Shown here: positions 52,153-60,029 of the stretch, in pieces | Layout of the letters: each line of letters begins with the position of its first letter | Numbering within the stretch: position 1 is the first letter of the stretch | From: JAGNLM01 sp964439835 | Lineage (GTDB): Bacteria > Pseudomonadota > Gammaproteobacteria > JAABTG01 | Assembly (NCBI GenBank): GCA_964439835.1 | Contig: CAYTPQ010000013.1 | Location: 1-64,000 of the forward strand | Length of the DNA: 64,000 nucleotides | Reading direction: 5' to 3' | Notes under the pieces: model-generated | What the model saw: only the letters and a program-made list of their open reading frames with translations | What the model was told of the DNA's origin: nothing | Database searches by the model: none | Program-made: the position numbers and the translations under genes

Positions 52153-52848
52153 ATGCAGACGCAGATCACCCGCCGGCTCGCCGGCGCCGCCCTTGCCACT
52201 GCGCTCGCCGCAGGTCCCGCCGCCGCGCCCGGTGCGGTGTTCTTCTCCGAATACGTCGAAGGCAGCAGCAGCAACAAGGCCCTCGAGATCTTCAACTCCG
52301 GCGCCACCGCCGTCGACCTGGCCGGATTCGAGGTCCGGGTCTTCACCAACGGCAGCGCCACGGCCTCGGGCACCCTCAGCCTCGCCGGGCGCTCGCTGGA
52401 CGCCGGGGAGACCCTCGTGATCGCGCACCCCTCCTCGGTTGCGGCCCTCCTGGCCCACGCCCAGATGACCAGCGGGGTCCTGAACTTCAACGGCGACGAC
52501 GCGGTGGTCCTGTGGGGCGGTGGGTCGGCGCTGGACCGCATCGGACAGGTGGGCCTCGACCCCGGTGACGCCTGGGTCTCGGGTGCCGTCGGGACCAAGG
52601 ACCAGACACTGCGCCGGCTGCCCGAGGTCCTCACGGGCGATGCGCTGATCACAAGCGCCTTCGAGCCCGGGCTGGGTTGGGCGGCCTACCCCATCGACAC
52701 CTTCGACGGACTCGGCCAACACAGCGTCAACCCGCCTTCGGTCCCCCTGCCGCCGAGTATGGCACTCCTGGGCTGCGCCCTCGGAGGCCTCGGGTTCCTG
52801 CGCCGCGGCGCCCGCCCGGCTGCGGCGGTGCTGCAGCCGGCTGCCTGA
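52153..52848 (+). CDS. Exported lamin-tail-domain protein with PEP-CTERM-type sorting signal
   Basis: 231 residues. An N-terminal signal peptide (RRLAGAALATALAAGPAAAPGA) precedes a lamin-tail domain (VFFSEYVEGSSSNKALEIFNSGATAVDLAGFEVRVF...). The C-terminus has VPLPPSMALLGCALGGLGFLRRGARP: a PEP-like motif, a hydrophobic helix and a basic tail, the exosortase-dependent sorting signal. Such proteins are exported with exopolysaccharide; no exosortase gene is in the window. GGGAGG lies 8 nt before the ATG. Two GC-rich hairpins precede it. Confidence 0.82.
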   Translation: MQTQITRRLAGAALATALAAGPAAAPGAVFFSEYVEGSSSNKALEIFNSGATAVDLAGFEVRVFTNGSATASGTLSLAGRSLDAGETLVIAHPSSVAALLAHAQMTSGVLNFNGDDAVVLWGGGSALDRIGQVGLDPGDAWVSGAVGTKDQTLRRLPEVLTGDALITSAFEPGLGWAAYPIDTFDGLGQHSVNPPSVPLPPSMALLGCALGGLGFLRRGARPAAAVLQPAA

Positions 52849-52874
52849 TGGCGCCCTGAGAGCCTGCGAAGAAA

Positions 52875-52975
52875 TTAACCACAGAGCACACAGAGTCCAC
52901 AGAGGGATGCATAACCGTATGTTTGTAAGAGCTTATTAAGTCTTTCTCTGTGGACTCTGTGATCTCTGTGGTCAA
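52875..52975. repeat. CCACAGAG-type inverted repeat element (MITE-like)
   Basis: A 30-bp left arm (52875-52904, TTAACCACAGAG...) and right arm (52946-52975, ...CTCTGTGGTCAA) agree at 27 of 30 positions as inverted repeats around an AT-rich 41-bp spacer. Both arms are built of CACAGAG units. This type of element is widespread in bacterial intergenic DNA and of unclear origin. Its low GC stands out sharply from its surroundings. Confidence 0.75.
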
Positions 52976-53060
52976 TGCTGCACAAGCTCTGAGCCAGCCC
53001 AATCTCCGAGCCCGGGCGGTGCCGGCGGGCCATCGGGCCGGGGTCAGAACACACGGTTCC

Positions 53061-53100
53061 GGCAGGCGGCCGGTGCGGCTTGCCGGGACCGTGGACCGGC
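53061..53100. repeat. Degenerate short-form structured repeat
   Basis: GGCAGGCGGCCGGTGCGGCTTG followed by CCGGGACCGTGGACCGGC resembles the short repeat at 50807-50852 (GGCAGG...CCGGTGCGGTTT.CGGGACCG...) with decayed pairing. It abuts the next gene's apparent start. Confidence 0.45.
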
Positions 53101-53101
53101 T

Positions 53102-55297
53102 GTGGCATACTCCGCCCGCATTCGCCTCGCCCGCCCGGTCACCCCGCGGTCCGTGCCGGGCGTGGCCGTCATCCCCCCGGGGCCCGCGGCCGCCGCCGAC
53201 GCCGGCCGCCCACCAGACATCGGAGCACCGGCCCGCCCCGCCGTGAACCTGGACGAGACCATCGTGCTCTGGATGACACGGGGCTGGGGCTCCCCGGCAC
53301 TCGACCCGCTGTTCGTCTGGTTCTCGGACCGCTGGACCTTCTCCTTCCCCCTCCTCGGCCTGCTGCTCCTGGACTGGCAGCGCCGGGCGGGCAGGCGCGG
53401 GCTCGTCCTCTGGACCTTTCTGGTCGTCGCCGTCGCGGCCGGCGATCAGACCGGCAACGCCCTCAAGCGCATCGCCTCCGAGCCCCGGCCCTGCGCGGTC
53501 CTTACCGAGCACCTGCAAGGGCCGAACGCCGGCGCCCGCCGGCCCTGCTCACCGGCGGGCAACGGTGCCGTCTCCAACCACGCGCTGAACTTCGCCCTGG
53601 CCGCCGCCTTCGTCGCCCGGAGCACGCCCTGGGCGGGCTGGCACCGCGCGCTCGCCGTGGCGACCGTCCTGGTCGCCATCTCCCGCGTCTACCTCGCCCG
53701 GCACTACCCCAGCCAGGTCCTGGCGGGTCTGTTGGTAGGCGGACTGCTGGGCGTGCTGGCCGCCGGCCTCGCCTGCCGGCTCCGCCTCTGCCTGGGCGAG
53801 TCCCCGCGGCAACGCCCCACCCCGGCGACTCACGGCCCTCCGCTGCCCGTCCCTCGGGGCGAGGCCCTCGCCCTCGCCCTGCTGCTCCTGGCGCTGCCGC
53901 TCGGCCGCGCCGCCCTCCAGTCGGCGGCCGGGCTCGAGCTCCACTTCGACGAGGCCCAGTACTGGGAGTGGTCCCGGCGCCTCGACTGGGGCTACTACTC
54001 CAAGGGCCCCCTGGTCGCCTGGCTGATCGCGGCGAGCACCGCCCTCTTCGGCGACGGCGAGTGGCAGGTCCGCCTGCCGGCCTGGCTCGCCTTCGACGCC
54101 TTCCTCCTGCTGCTCTTCTTCTCCGCCCGCGACGTGGCGGCCTCGACCCGCGCGGGGTGGTGGGCGGTGGCCCTCGCCCTGGCCACGCCCCTCTTGTTCC
54201 TGCTCGGCGGCGTGATGACCACCGACGTGCTGCTGCTGCCGCTCTGGACCCTGGGGCTCTGGGGCGCGTGGCGCCTGGCCGCCCGGGGCGAGGCGGGGGG
54301 GTGGTACTTCCTCGGCGTCGCCGTCGGCCTCGGCGCCCTGACCAAGCTCACCGTCCTCCTCCTCCCGCTCCTCGCGATCCCCCTCGTGGTCGCCAGCCCG
54401 GTCGCGCGATCGACGCTGCGCACGGCCCACCCGTGGGCGGCGGCCCTGCTCGCACTGGTGCTGGCCGCCCCCGTCGTCGGCTGGAACGCCGCGCACGGGT
54501 GGGTGCTGCTGCGCCACGATCAGGGTCACGTCCTGGGGCCCGGCGAGACCCAGGGCAACCTCGTCGAGCTCCTGATCGGCCAGGCCGCCGCGGCGCTGCC
54601 CCTGGCGGCGGGCGTGCTGGTGGCAGGGCTCTGGCGCGTGCCACGGGGGGGTGGCCCCAGGGTCCTATGGGGCATTTCCGCGGCCACCCTGGGGCTGAAC
54701 GCCTTCAAGGCGCTGTGGAGCAAGGTGCAGCTGAACTGGCCGACGCCGGGCTACGTGGGGTTTCTGGTCCTGCTGGCCGAATCGGCGCCGGGCCTGGCGC
54801 GCACGCGCCGGGCCTGGCTCTTGGCCGCGATGGCGGTCGGGTGCCTCGCCAGTGTGCTCGCCCACTTCCCGCAGGCCATCGGCTTGCAGGGCGCCCGCGC
54901 CCCGTTCGCCGAGATGAAGGCCTGGCGGGCGCCGCTCACCGAGCTCGCGGCCCGCGCGGGGCCGGTCGACTTTCTCCTGACGTCACGCTACACGCTGGCG
55001 ACCGAGCTGGCGTTCTACTGGCCGGGGCAGCCCCCCGTCTTCCTGACGGGCGACCTCGACCGGCGCATGAACCAGTACGACCTCTGGCCCGGCGTGAACA
55101 CGCAAGTCGGACGAACCGGGGTATTCGTCTCGACCCGGGCGGCCCCGCCCGAATTCCTGGGCCAGGCCTTCTCAGCCTGCGAGGCCCTGCCGGCCGTCGC
55201 CGCCCGCAACCCGGACGGGGCCCTGGTGCGTACCCTGCACGCCTGGCGCTGCGTCGGCTACCGGTCGGTCGACTGGCCGGCGCCGGGCCGGTACTAG
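53102..55297 (+). CDS. PAP2 phosphatase fused to ArnT/PMT-like glycosyltransferase
   Basis: 731 residues. The N-terminal ~200 form a membrane PAP2 phosphatase (KRIASEPRP, then SNHALN in place of the usual SGH motif, and SRVYLARHYPSQVLAG). The remaining ~500 form a multi-span GT39/GT83-type glycosyltransferase with the acidic motif LHFDEAQYWEWSRRLDWGYYSKGPLVAWLI and about ten hydrophobic segments. It may both dephosphorylate undecaprenyl carriers and transfer a sugar from a polyprenyl phosphate donor on the periplasmic side. The start is uncertain: GTG 53102 or GTG 53243, where the PAP2 family normally begins (NLDETIVLW). Confidence 0.82.
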   Translation: MAYSARIRLARPVTPRSVPGVAVIPPGPAAAADAGRPPDIGAPARPAVNLDETIVLWMTRGWGSPALDPLFVWFSDRWTFSFPLLGLLLLDWQRRAGRRGLVLWTFLVVAVAAGDQTGNALKRIASEPRPCAVLTEHLQGPNAGARRPCSPAGNGAVSNHALNFALAAAFVARSTPWAGWHRALAVATVLVAISRVYLARHYPSQVLAGLLVGGLLGVLAAGLACRLRLCLGESPRQRPTPATHGPPLPVPRGEALALALLLLALPLGRAALQSAAGLELHFDEAQYWEWSRRLDWGYYSKGPLVAWLIAASTALFGDGEWQVRLPAWLAFDAFLLLLFFSARDVAASTRAGWWAVALALATPLLFLLGGVMTTDVLLLPLWTLGLWGAWRLAARGEAGGWYFLGVAVGLGALTKLTVLLLPLLAIPLVVASPVARSTLRTAHPWAAALLALVLAAPVVGWNAAHGWVLLRHDQGHVLGPGETQGNLVELLIGQAAAALPLAAGVLVAGLWRVPRGGGPRVLWGISAATLGLNAFKALWSKVQLNWPTPGYVGFLVLLAESAPGLARTRRAWLLAAMAVGCLASVLAHFPQAIGLQGARAPFAEMKAWRAPLTELAARAGPVDFLLTSRYTLATELAFYWPGQPPVFLTGDLDRRMNQYDLWPGVNTQVGRTGVFVSTRAAPPEFLGQAFSACEALPAVAARNPDGALVRTLHAWRCVGYRSVDWPAPGRY

Positions 55298-55436
55298 CCG
55301 TGGGTCAGGGAGACGCCCTTCCGCCCCGACCCGCCCCGACCCACCTCGCCGCCCGGTCCCGGCGCCTGCTGCGAGCACGGGGCTGGGTGCGCTCACCCCT
55401 CGGGCTGGCGCAGCACTCTCCCGCAGGAGCAGGGCC

Positions 55437-56216
55437 TTGATTCTCGATCCCACCCGCCTCGGCCTGCTGCGGTCCCTGCTGGTCTACTACGGGCTCCCCT
55501 GGCGGGCCCGTCAACTGCGGACCTTCTACCGCGGCTTCGTGGCCCCCGGGGCGCTCTGTTTCGACATTGGCGCCCACGTCGGCAACCGGGTGCGGGCCTG
55601 GCGGCAGCTGGGGGCGCGGGTAGTGGCGGTCGAGCCCCAGCGGGTCTGCGCCGAGCTCCTGCAGCGGCTGTTCGCGGGTGACCCCAACGTCACGCTCGTG
55701 CGCGCCGCTCTCGGCGCCGCCCCTGGCGAGACGGAGCTGCTGGTCAGCCGGCGCCACCCCACGGTGAGCAGCGCCTCGCCCGCCTGGGTCGAGGCGGTGC
55801 GGGACAACCCCAGGTTCCGCGGCGTGCGCTGGGACGGCCGCGAGCGGGTAACGGTGACCACCCTCGACCGGCTGGTGGAGCGGTTCGGCGAGCCGGCCTT
55901 CACCAAGATCGACGTCGAGGGCGGCGAGGCGGAGGTCCTCCGCGGACTCTCGCGCCCCCTGCCCGCCCTCTCCTTCGAGTACACGCCGGCAGCCCCCGCC
56001 CTGGCCCTGGAATGCCTGGAACGGCTCGCCGCCCTCGGCGAGTACGCCTACCACTGGTCCGTCGGCGAGACCCTGCGCCTGGGGAGCCCGCGCTGGCTCT
56101 CGCGGGCCGAGGCCGAGGCCTGGCTGCGCGGCCTGCCGGCGGACGCCCGATCCGGTGACCTGTACGCGCGGCTCGCGCGAACGGGAGGACCGCCGGTCGC
56201 CCGGGACGAACCCTAG
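55437..56216 (+). CDS. FkbM-family SAM-dependent methyltransferase
   Basis: 259 residues. The SAM site is LCFDIGAHVGNRVRAWRQLGARVVAVEP, then VTVTTLDRLVERFGEPAFTKIDVEGGEAEVLRGL, the FkbM signature. FkbM enzymes O-methylate sugars or polyketides, fitting an envelope glycan context. TTG at 55437 with AGGAG 8 nt upstream is the likely start. It lies 139 bp after the PAP2-glycosyltransferase gene and converges with the sulfatase-type gene 13 bp away. Confidence 0.85.
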   Translation: MILDPTRLGLLRSLLVYYGLPWRARQLRTFYRGFVAPGALCFDIGAHVGNRVRAWRQLGARVVAVEPQRVCAELLQRLFAGDPNVTLVRAALGAAPGETELLVSRRHPTVSSASPAWVEAVRDNPRFRGVRWDGRERVTVTTLDRLVERFGEPAFTKIDVEGGEAEVLRGLSRPLPALSFEYTPAAPALALECLERLAALGEYAYHWSVGETLRLGSPRWLSRAEAEAWLRGLPADARSGDLYARLARTGGPPVARDEP

Positions 56217-56229
56217 GACGAAACCCGCT

Positions 56230-57867
56230 TCACGGGAGCGGCGCCCCCGACGGATCGTCCCGGGCCTCCGTCCCCGCGTGCAAGCTCTCGATCAGCGCGT
56301 CGCGAAGGTCCGGCATCGTCCCGAAGGTCTCGGCGGACGGCCTCAGGCCCCGTTGGAAGCCGGCCGCGCGGAGGGCCTCGAGGATGGGACCCGGGCGCCC
56401 GATGACGTGGACGGGGACGTCGCGGCTGGCGTTCGGGCCGCTCACTTGCGCGGCCGGCTGGTGATCGCCAAGGACGACGAAGACGGCGTCCGCGGGGGCA
56501 GGGCCTTCCAGGTAGCCGGCAAGCCAGATCAGCGAGGCGCCCACCGCCCGAACGTAGGGCCCGCCCATCGCCCCCCAGTCCGGGGTCTCGGCGAGGCGCT
56601 CGGCCAGCTCGGGGGTCGAGGCGTAGGGCGCCGGCCCGCACAGGGCGTCCCAGTCCGGGACGTAGGGGGCGAGCGGGATGAAGGGGAAGTGGCTGCTCAT
56701 GGTGGCGAAGACCACCAGCAGGGGCGACCGCGGCGAGGGTCGGACCTCCCGGTCGTGGACGCAGGCGAGGCTCCACTGGTCCGGGATCTCCCACCAGCCG
56801 AAGGCGGGGCCCCGGTAGTCGAGGGACCGCGCGTCGTACACCTGGTCGAAGCCGTAGAACGCGCCCTCGGGCCAGGGCTTGCGCAGACCCGGCATCAGGG
56901 CGACGGCCCGGTAGCCGGCGCGGCGCAGGCGGTGCACCAGGGTCTCCTGGCCGGAGGCAAGCAGGCGCTCGTACTCGCCCTGGTCCGTGACCTCGACGCC
57001 GGCGAGCAGGCTGGCGTGGGCCAGCCAGGACTCGCCGCCGAAGGTGGGCGACCTCACCCGTGCCGACACCGCCTGCCGCCCGCTCCGGTCCAGGGCACGG
57101 GCCAGTCGGGCATAGGCGGGCGCGAGGGCTTCGGCGTAGGCCGGCTGATCGAGGACGGCCGTGCCGTAGGACTCGATGAAGATCACGAACAGGTCGCCGC
57201 CCGCGAGCCTGCCGAGGTCGGATTCCACGGGTCGGGCTTGCGGAAGCGTCCGCCCTCCCGCCCAGCCGGCGGCCTCCATCAGCACCCCGGCCTGACGGGC
57301 GTAGACGGTGGCGACCGGCCGGGACACCCAGTGCTCGGGGACGACTCCCCAGCGCTCTAGCGCCGCCAGCCCGAGGGCGCCGGCGGCCAGGACCACGGCG
57401 GTCCGGCGCAGGCCGGGGTCCGCCAGGGCCCGCAGGAGGCCGGCGGCCAGAGCCCTTGCAGCGACCCACAGCAGCCCCAGCAGCACCAGCGAACCCACCG
57501 CGAAGGCGGCGACCCGCGCCGGGCGCGCCACCTCGGCCGTCATCGCCACCACCGCGGGCAGGTGCCGGGCGTCCCAGTAGAGGTTGATCGGGCGGCCGAA
57601 GAGCGCCGGTGCCGTCACGTCGGCGTAGCGTCCGAGGACCACCAGCAGGAGCCCCACTGCGAGAACACGCGCGAGGCCCTTCCCGGGCCGGGCGCCCCAG
57701 GCGAGCCCGAGGGCGAGCGCCAGCACCACTACGGCGAGCTCGGCCGAGACCGCCAGTCCGGGACGGACCCAGGGCGTCGGCCAGGCATTCTCGAAGGTGA
57801 AGACCAGGTTCAGCCCGGCCAGCAGCCCGAGCAGGCCGAGCCCCTGGCCGAGGCGGCGCACGCTCAC
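56230..57867 (-). CDS. LtaS-like sulfatase/phosphoglycerol transferase-family membrane protein
   Basis: 545 residues. Five hydrophobic segments occupy the first ~170 residues, followed by a periplasmic alkaline phosphatase/sulfatase-fold domain: FVIFIESYGTAVL (nucleophile region), PTFGGESWLAHASLLAGV, LVVFATMSSHFPFIPL and FVVLGDHQPAAQVSG. This is the architecture of lipoteichoic acid synthase and of OpgB/EptA-type transferases, which move phosphoglycerol or phosphoethanolamine onto glycans or lipids. The substrate here is unknown. GTG at 57867. Next upstream on the same strand is a CDP-alcohol phosphatidyltransferase gene, which could supply its lipid donor. Confidence 0.82.
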   Translation of the reverse strand: MSVRRLGQGLGLLGLLAGLNLVFTFENAWPTPWVRPGLAVSAELAVVVLALALGLAWGARPGKGLARVLAVGLLLVVLGRYADVTAPALFGRPINLYWDARHLPAVVAMTAEVARPARVAAFAVGSLVLLGLLWVAARALAAGLLRALADPGLRRTAVVLAAGALGLAALERWGVVPEHWVSRPVATVYARQAGVLMEAAGWAGGRTLPQARPVESDLGRLAGGDLFVIFIESYGTAVLDQPAYAEALAPAYARLARALDRSGRQAVSARVRSPTFGGESWLAHASLLAGVEVTDQGEYERLLASGQETLVHRLRRAGYRAVALMPGLRKPWPEGAFYGFDQVYDARSLDYRGPAFGWWEIPDQWSLACVHDREVRPSPRSPLLVVFATMSSHFPFIPLAPYVPDWDALCGPAPYASTPELAERLAETPDWGAMGGPYVRAVGASLIWLAGYLEGPAPADAVFVVLGDHQPAAQVSGPNASRDVPVHVIGRPGPILEALRAAGFQRGLRPSAETFGTMPDLRDALIESLHAGTEARDDPSGAPLP

Positions 57868-57925
57868 CGGCCCACCCCGTCGTCTCGGCGGCGTCGGCAG
57901 AGCCAGACGGTTCCCGCGACGACGG

Positions 57926-58705
57926 TCACCGGCGTGCCTCTTCGTCGCTGCCGCGCCGGTAGAGCCAGAGGGTGTCCACCGCGAACGAGGCGACCGTCGC
58001 AGCGACGCCGACCGCCGCCAGGGTCACCGCGACCGGCGGTGCCAGGACGGGCGCAAGGGCCGCGACCAGGGTGGCGGTCTGCAGGACACAGACGGCCTGG
58101 CGGCGCCGGCTCGGCGGCAGCTCCCGCCGCATCCAGGGCCACCGCGTGCCCGCCAGCACGAACAGGTACCGCAGGAGCCCCGCGACCAGCACCCAGGCCC
58201 CCGCGCGCCCCTGCTGCCAGGCGAGCCCGCAGAGGACCAGGATCAGGGCGGCGTCGACCTCCATGTCGAAGCGCGCGCCGAACGGGCTCGCCATGCCCGA
58301 GCGCCGGGCGAGATGCCCGTCCACCCCGTCCAACACCAGCAGGAGCAGACCCAGGCCCGCCAGCCACCCGCCCCAGGCCGAGAAGGCCTCCGGCCGGCCG
58401 AGGAAGCCCGCCAGCCAGACGGTCGCGACCGCCCGCAACAGCGTCACCCGGTTGGCCGGGCCGAGCCGGTCGAAGGGCAGGTGCACGGGCAGGCCAAGCC
58501 TGTCGAAGGGCCGGTGCGCGGGCAGGCCGCGCAGGACCAGCGTCGCCAGCAACCCCAGGCCCGCCGCCACCTGGGCCAGGTAGAGCGGCGGCAGGCCGAG
58601 CGAGCGCCAGGTGGCCCACGCCGCGCCGAGGCCGAGCGCCAGCGCAACGGCGAGGTCGAGCTGCGCGCGGGCGCGCAATGGCTGCCCCCTGCCAGCGTCC
58701 TTCAC
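57926..58705 (-). CDS. CDP-alcohol phosphatidyltransferase family membrane protein
   Basis: 259 residues with about seven hydrophobic segments. The family active site DG(x)2AR(x)8G(x)3D(x)3D is seen as LDGVDGHLARRSGMASPFGARFDMEVD. Such enzymes condense CDP-diacylglycerol or another CDP-alcohol with a polar alcohol; the acceptor is unknown. Residues 59-80 include a tandem PFDRLG duplication (58466-58531) on the loop before the membrane core. GTG at 58705 has AGGAGA 8 nt upstream and overlaps the upstream gene's stop by 4 bp (GTGA). Confidence 0.85.
   Translation of the reverse strand: MKDAGRGQPLRARAQLDLAVALALGLGAAWATWRSLGLPPLYLAQVAAGLGLLATLVLRGLPAHRPFDRLGLPVHLPFDRLGPANRVTLLRAVATVWLAGFLGRPEAFSAWGGWLAGLGLLLLVLDGVDGHLARRSGMASPFGARFDMEVDAALILVLCGLAWQQGRAGAWVLVAGLLRYLFVLAGTRWPWMRRELPPSRRRQAVCVLQTATLVAALAPVLAPPVAVTLAAVGVAATVASFAVDTLWLYRRGSDEEARR
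58466..58531. repeat. Two tandem 33-bp repeats inside the CDP-alcohol transferase gene
   Basis: 58466-58498 and 58499-58531 agree at about 27 of 33 positions and encode LP.H.PFDRLG twice. The nucleotide core CCCTTCGAC(A/C)GG resembles the dispersed CTTCGACAGGCTCAGG-type repeat of proteobacteria, which is known to insert into coding sequence. Confidence 0.75.
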
Positions 58706-59010
58706 GTGCGGGTCTCCTTCGCGACGAGCTTCAGGTCGTGGGCGTGCAAGCACAGGACGCGCAGCAGCCGGGAGAGCCGCGAGAGGTTGCCGCGGATGAC
58801 CCGCTCCAGGTAGGGCACGCGCCCGCGGCGCCAAGCCTCCAACGCGGCCGGGTCGAGCAGGTCCAGGCGGACCAGGACGTCGACCGGGGTCACAACCGTA
58901 CCCCTCGCGAGGGTCGCCGCCACCGCACGCTCAAGCTCATCGAGGAGCGGTACTGAGTTCGAGGGGGCAGCTTTCGCGCTGGCTACCGAGGGGGTAGGCG
59001 TACTTGCCAT
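58702..59010 (-). CDS. Small conserved hypothetical protein coupled to the CDP-alcohol transferase gene
   Basis: 102 residues. After a low-complexity N-terminus comes a compact helical sequence, VPLLDELERAVAATLARGTVVTPVDVLVRLDLLDPAALEAWRRGRVPYLERVI, then LSRLSRLLRVLCLHAHDL. I recall similar conserved hypotheticals but know no function. The stop overlaps the next GTG start by 4 bp (GTGA), supporting real translation. ATG at 59010 is the only family-compatible start; the ribosome binding site is weak. It diverges from vapB, 32 bp away. Confidence 0.65.
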   Translation of the reverse strand: MASTPTPSVASAKAAPSNSVPLLDELERAVAATLARGTVVTPVDVLVRLDLLDPAALEAWRRGRVPYLERVIRGNLSRLSRLLRVLCLHAHDLKLVAKETRT

Positions 59011-59042
59011 CCATATGGGTCGACTGATAAGGTCGCCCATAC

Positions 59043-59288
59043 ATGAAGACGACCATCGAGATCTCCGACGGCCTACTGGAGCAGGCAAAGGCCATCGCGA
59101 TAAGGGATCGGACGACGTTGAGGGCGCTCGTCGAGACCGGGCTCCGCCAGGTCGTCGAGGGGCGCGGGCGTGGCCCGCGCTTCCAGCTGCGCGACGCGAG
59201 CTTTGGGGGCAAGGGGCTGCAGGCGGAGTTTCGTGACGCGGGCTGGGATCTGATCCGGGGGGCGTCGTACGGGGATCGGGGCGGTTGA
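59043..59288 (+). CDS. vapB: VapB-type antitoxin (DUF2191-like)
   Basis: 81 residues: MKTTIEISDGLLEQAKAIAIRDRTTLRALVETGLRQVVEGR, a ribbon-helix-helix DNA-binding fold, then a tail (GKGLQAEFRDAGWDLIRGASYGDRGG) that would wrap the toxin. Its stop overlaps the VapC start by 4 bp (TTGA). The pair probably represses its own promoter in the short gap before 59043, which it shares with the divergent small gene. Confidence 0.88.
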   Translation: MKTTIEISDGLLEQAKAIAIRDRTTLRALVETGLRQVVEGRGRGPRFQLRDASFGGKGLQAEFRDAGWDLIRGASYGDRGG

Positions 59289-59728
59289 TAGCGGTCGACA
59301 CCAACCTGCTGGTCTACGCCCATCGCTCGGACTCCGAGTGGCATGACCGCGCGGCCGACGCGATCCGCGGCCTCGCCGAGGGCCGTGCGGCTTGGGCGAT
59401 ACCCTGGCCGTGCGTCCACGAGTTCCTCGCGATCGTCACCCATCCCCGAATCTACGACCCTCCGTCTCCGATGACTGCCGCCATCGATCAGGTGGAGGCG
59501 TGGCTCGAATCGCCAACCCTGACCCTGCTCTATGAGGGCCCCGGCTACTGGCCGGTGCTGCGGGAGCTATTGGAGAGCAGCCGTGTCACCGGTCCACGGG
59601 TGCACGATGCTCGCGTCGCTGCCATCTGCCGCGCCCACGGCGTCACGCAGATCTGGACCGCCGACCGCGACTTCGGTCGTTTCGCCGACCTGGTCACGCG
59701 CAACCCCCTTACCGTGGTCTCCGGCTGA
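59285..59728 (+). CDS. vapC: VapC-type PIN domain ribonuclease toxin
   Basis: 147 residues, TTG start. PIN-domain acidic residues are seen in IAVDTNLLVYAH (D5), CVHEFLAIVTHPRIY (the Glu), VHDARVAAICRAHG and WTADRDFGRF. It would cleave RNA, classically initiator tRNA or rRNA, in a magnesium-dependent way when free of VapB. Length and motifs look intact. Confidence 0.9.
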   Translation: MIAVDTNLLVYAHRSDSEWHDRAADAIRGLAEGRAAWAIPWPCVHEFLAIVTHPRIYDPPSPMTAAIDQVEAWLESPTLTLLYEGPGYWPVLRELLESSRVTGPRVHDARVAAICRAHGVTQIWTADRDFGRFADLVTRNPLTVVSG

Positions 59729-60029
59729 CTCAAACCTCGCCGCACCCGATGCCCGAGCAGGCGGTGCTCCAAACCCTCCAAGTCCTGCCGGGCCTGCGAC
59801 CCTGAGCGCGCACCGGGCATGTCACCACTTTACGTTACGCCCACTTGAGGGTCATACGTTACCCTCATCGCCACCCTGATCGCCGCCCTCGCCCCTCGAC
59901 CAAACGGCGCCCGCGCCACGGCCCGAGCCGGTGGTCAGTCCCTGCTCCCCGCGCCCGGCGATGCCGCAGGTGAGGGCTCCGGTCGGGCGTCCGGTTGACC
60001 CCGGCCCGTTAATCGATTTCATTCATGGC
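59729..60029. other. Intergenic region between vapC and the dehydrogenase gene
   Basis: No gene accepted. TGAGGGT (59846-59852) and ACCCTCA (59861-59867) form a 7-bp hairpin with an 8-nt loop, in a patch where ACGTTAC occurs twice; it may be a vapBC terminator. The promoter of the following four-gene operon should lie between about 59870 and 60029. Confidence 0.45.
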
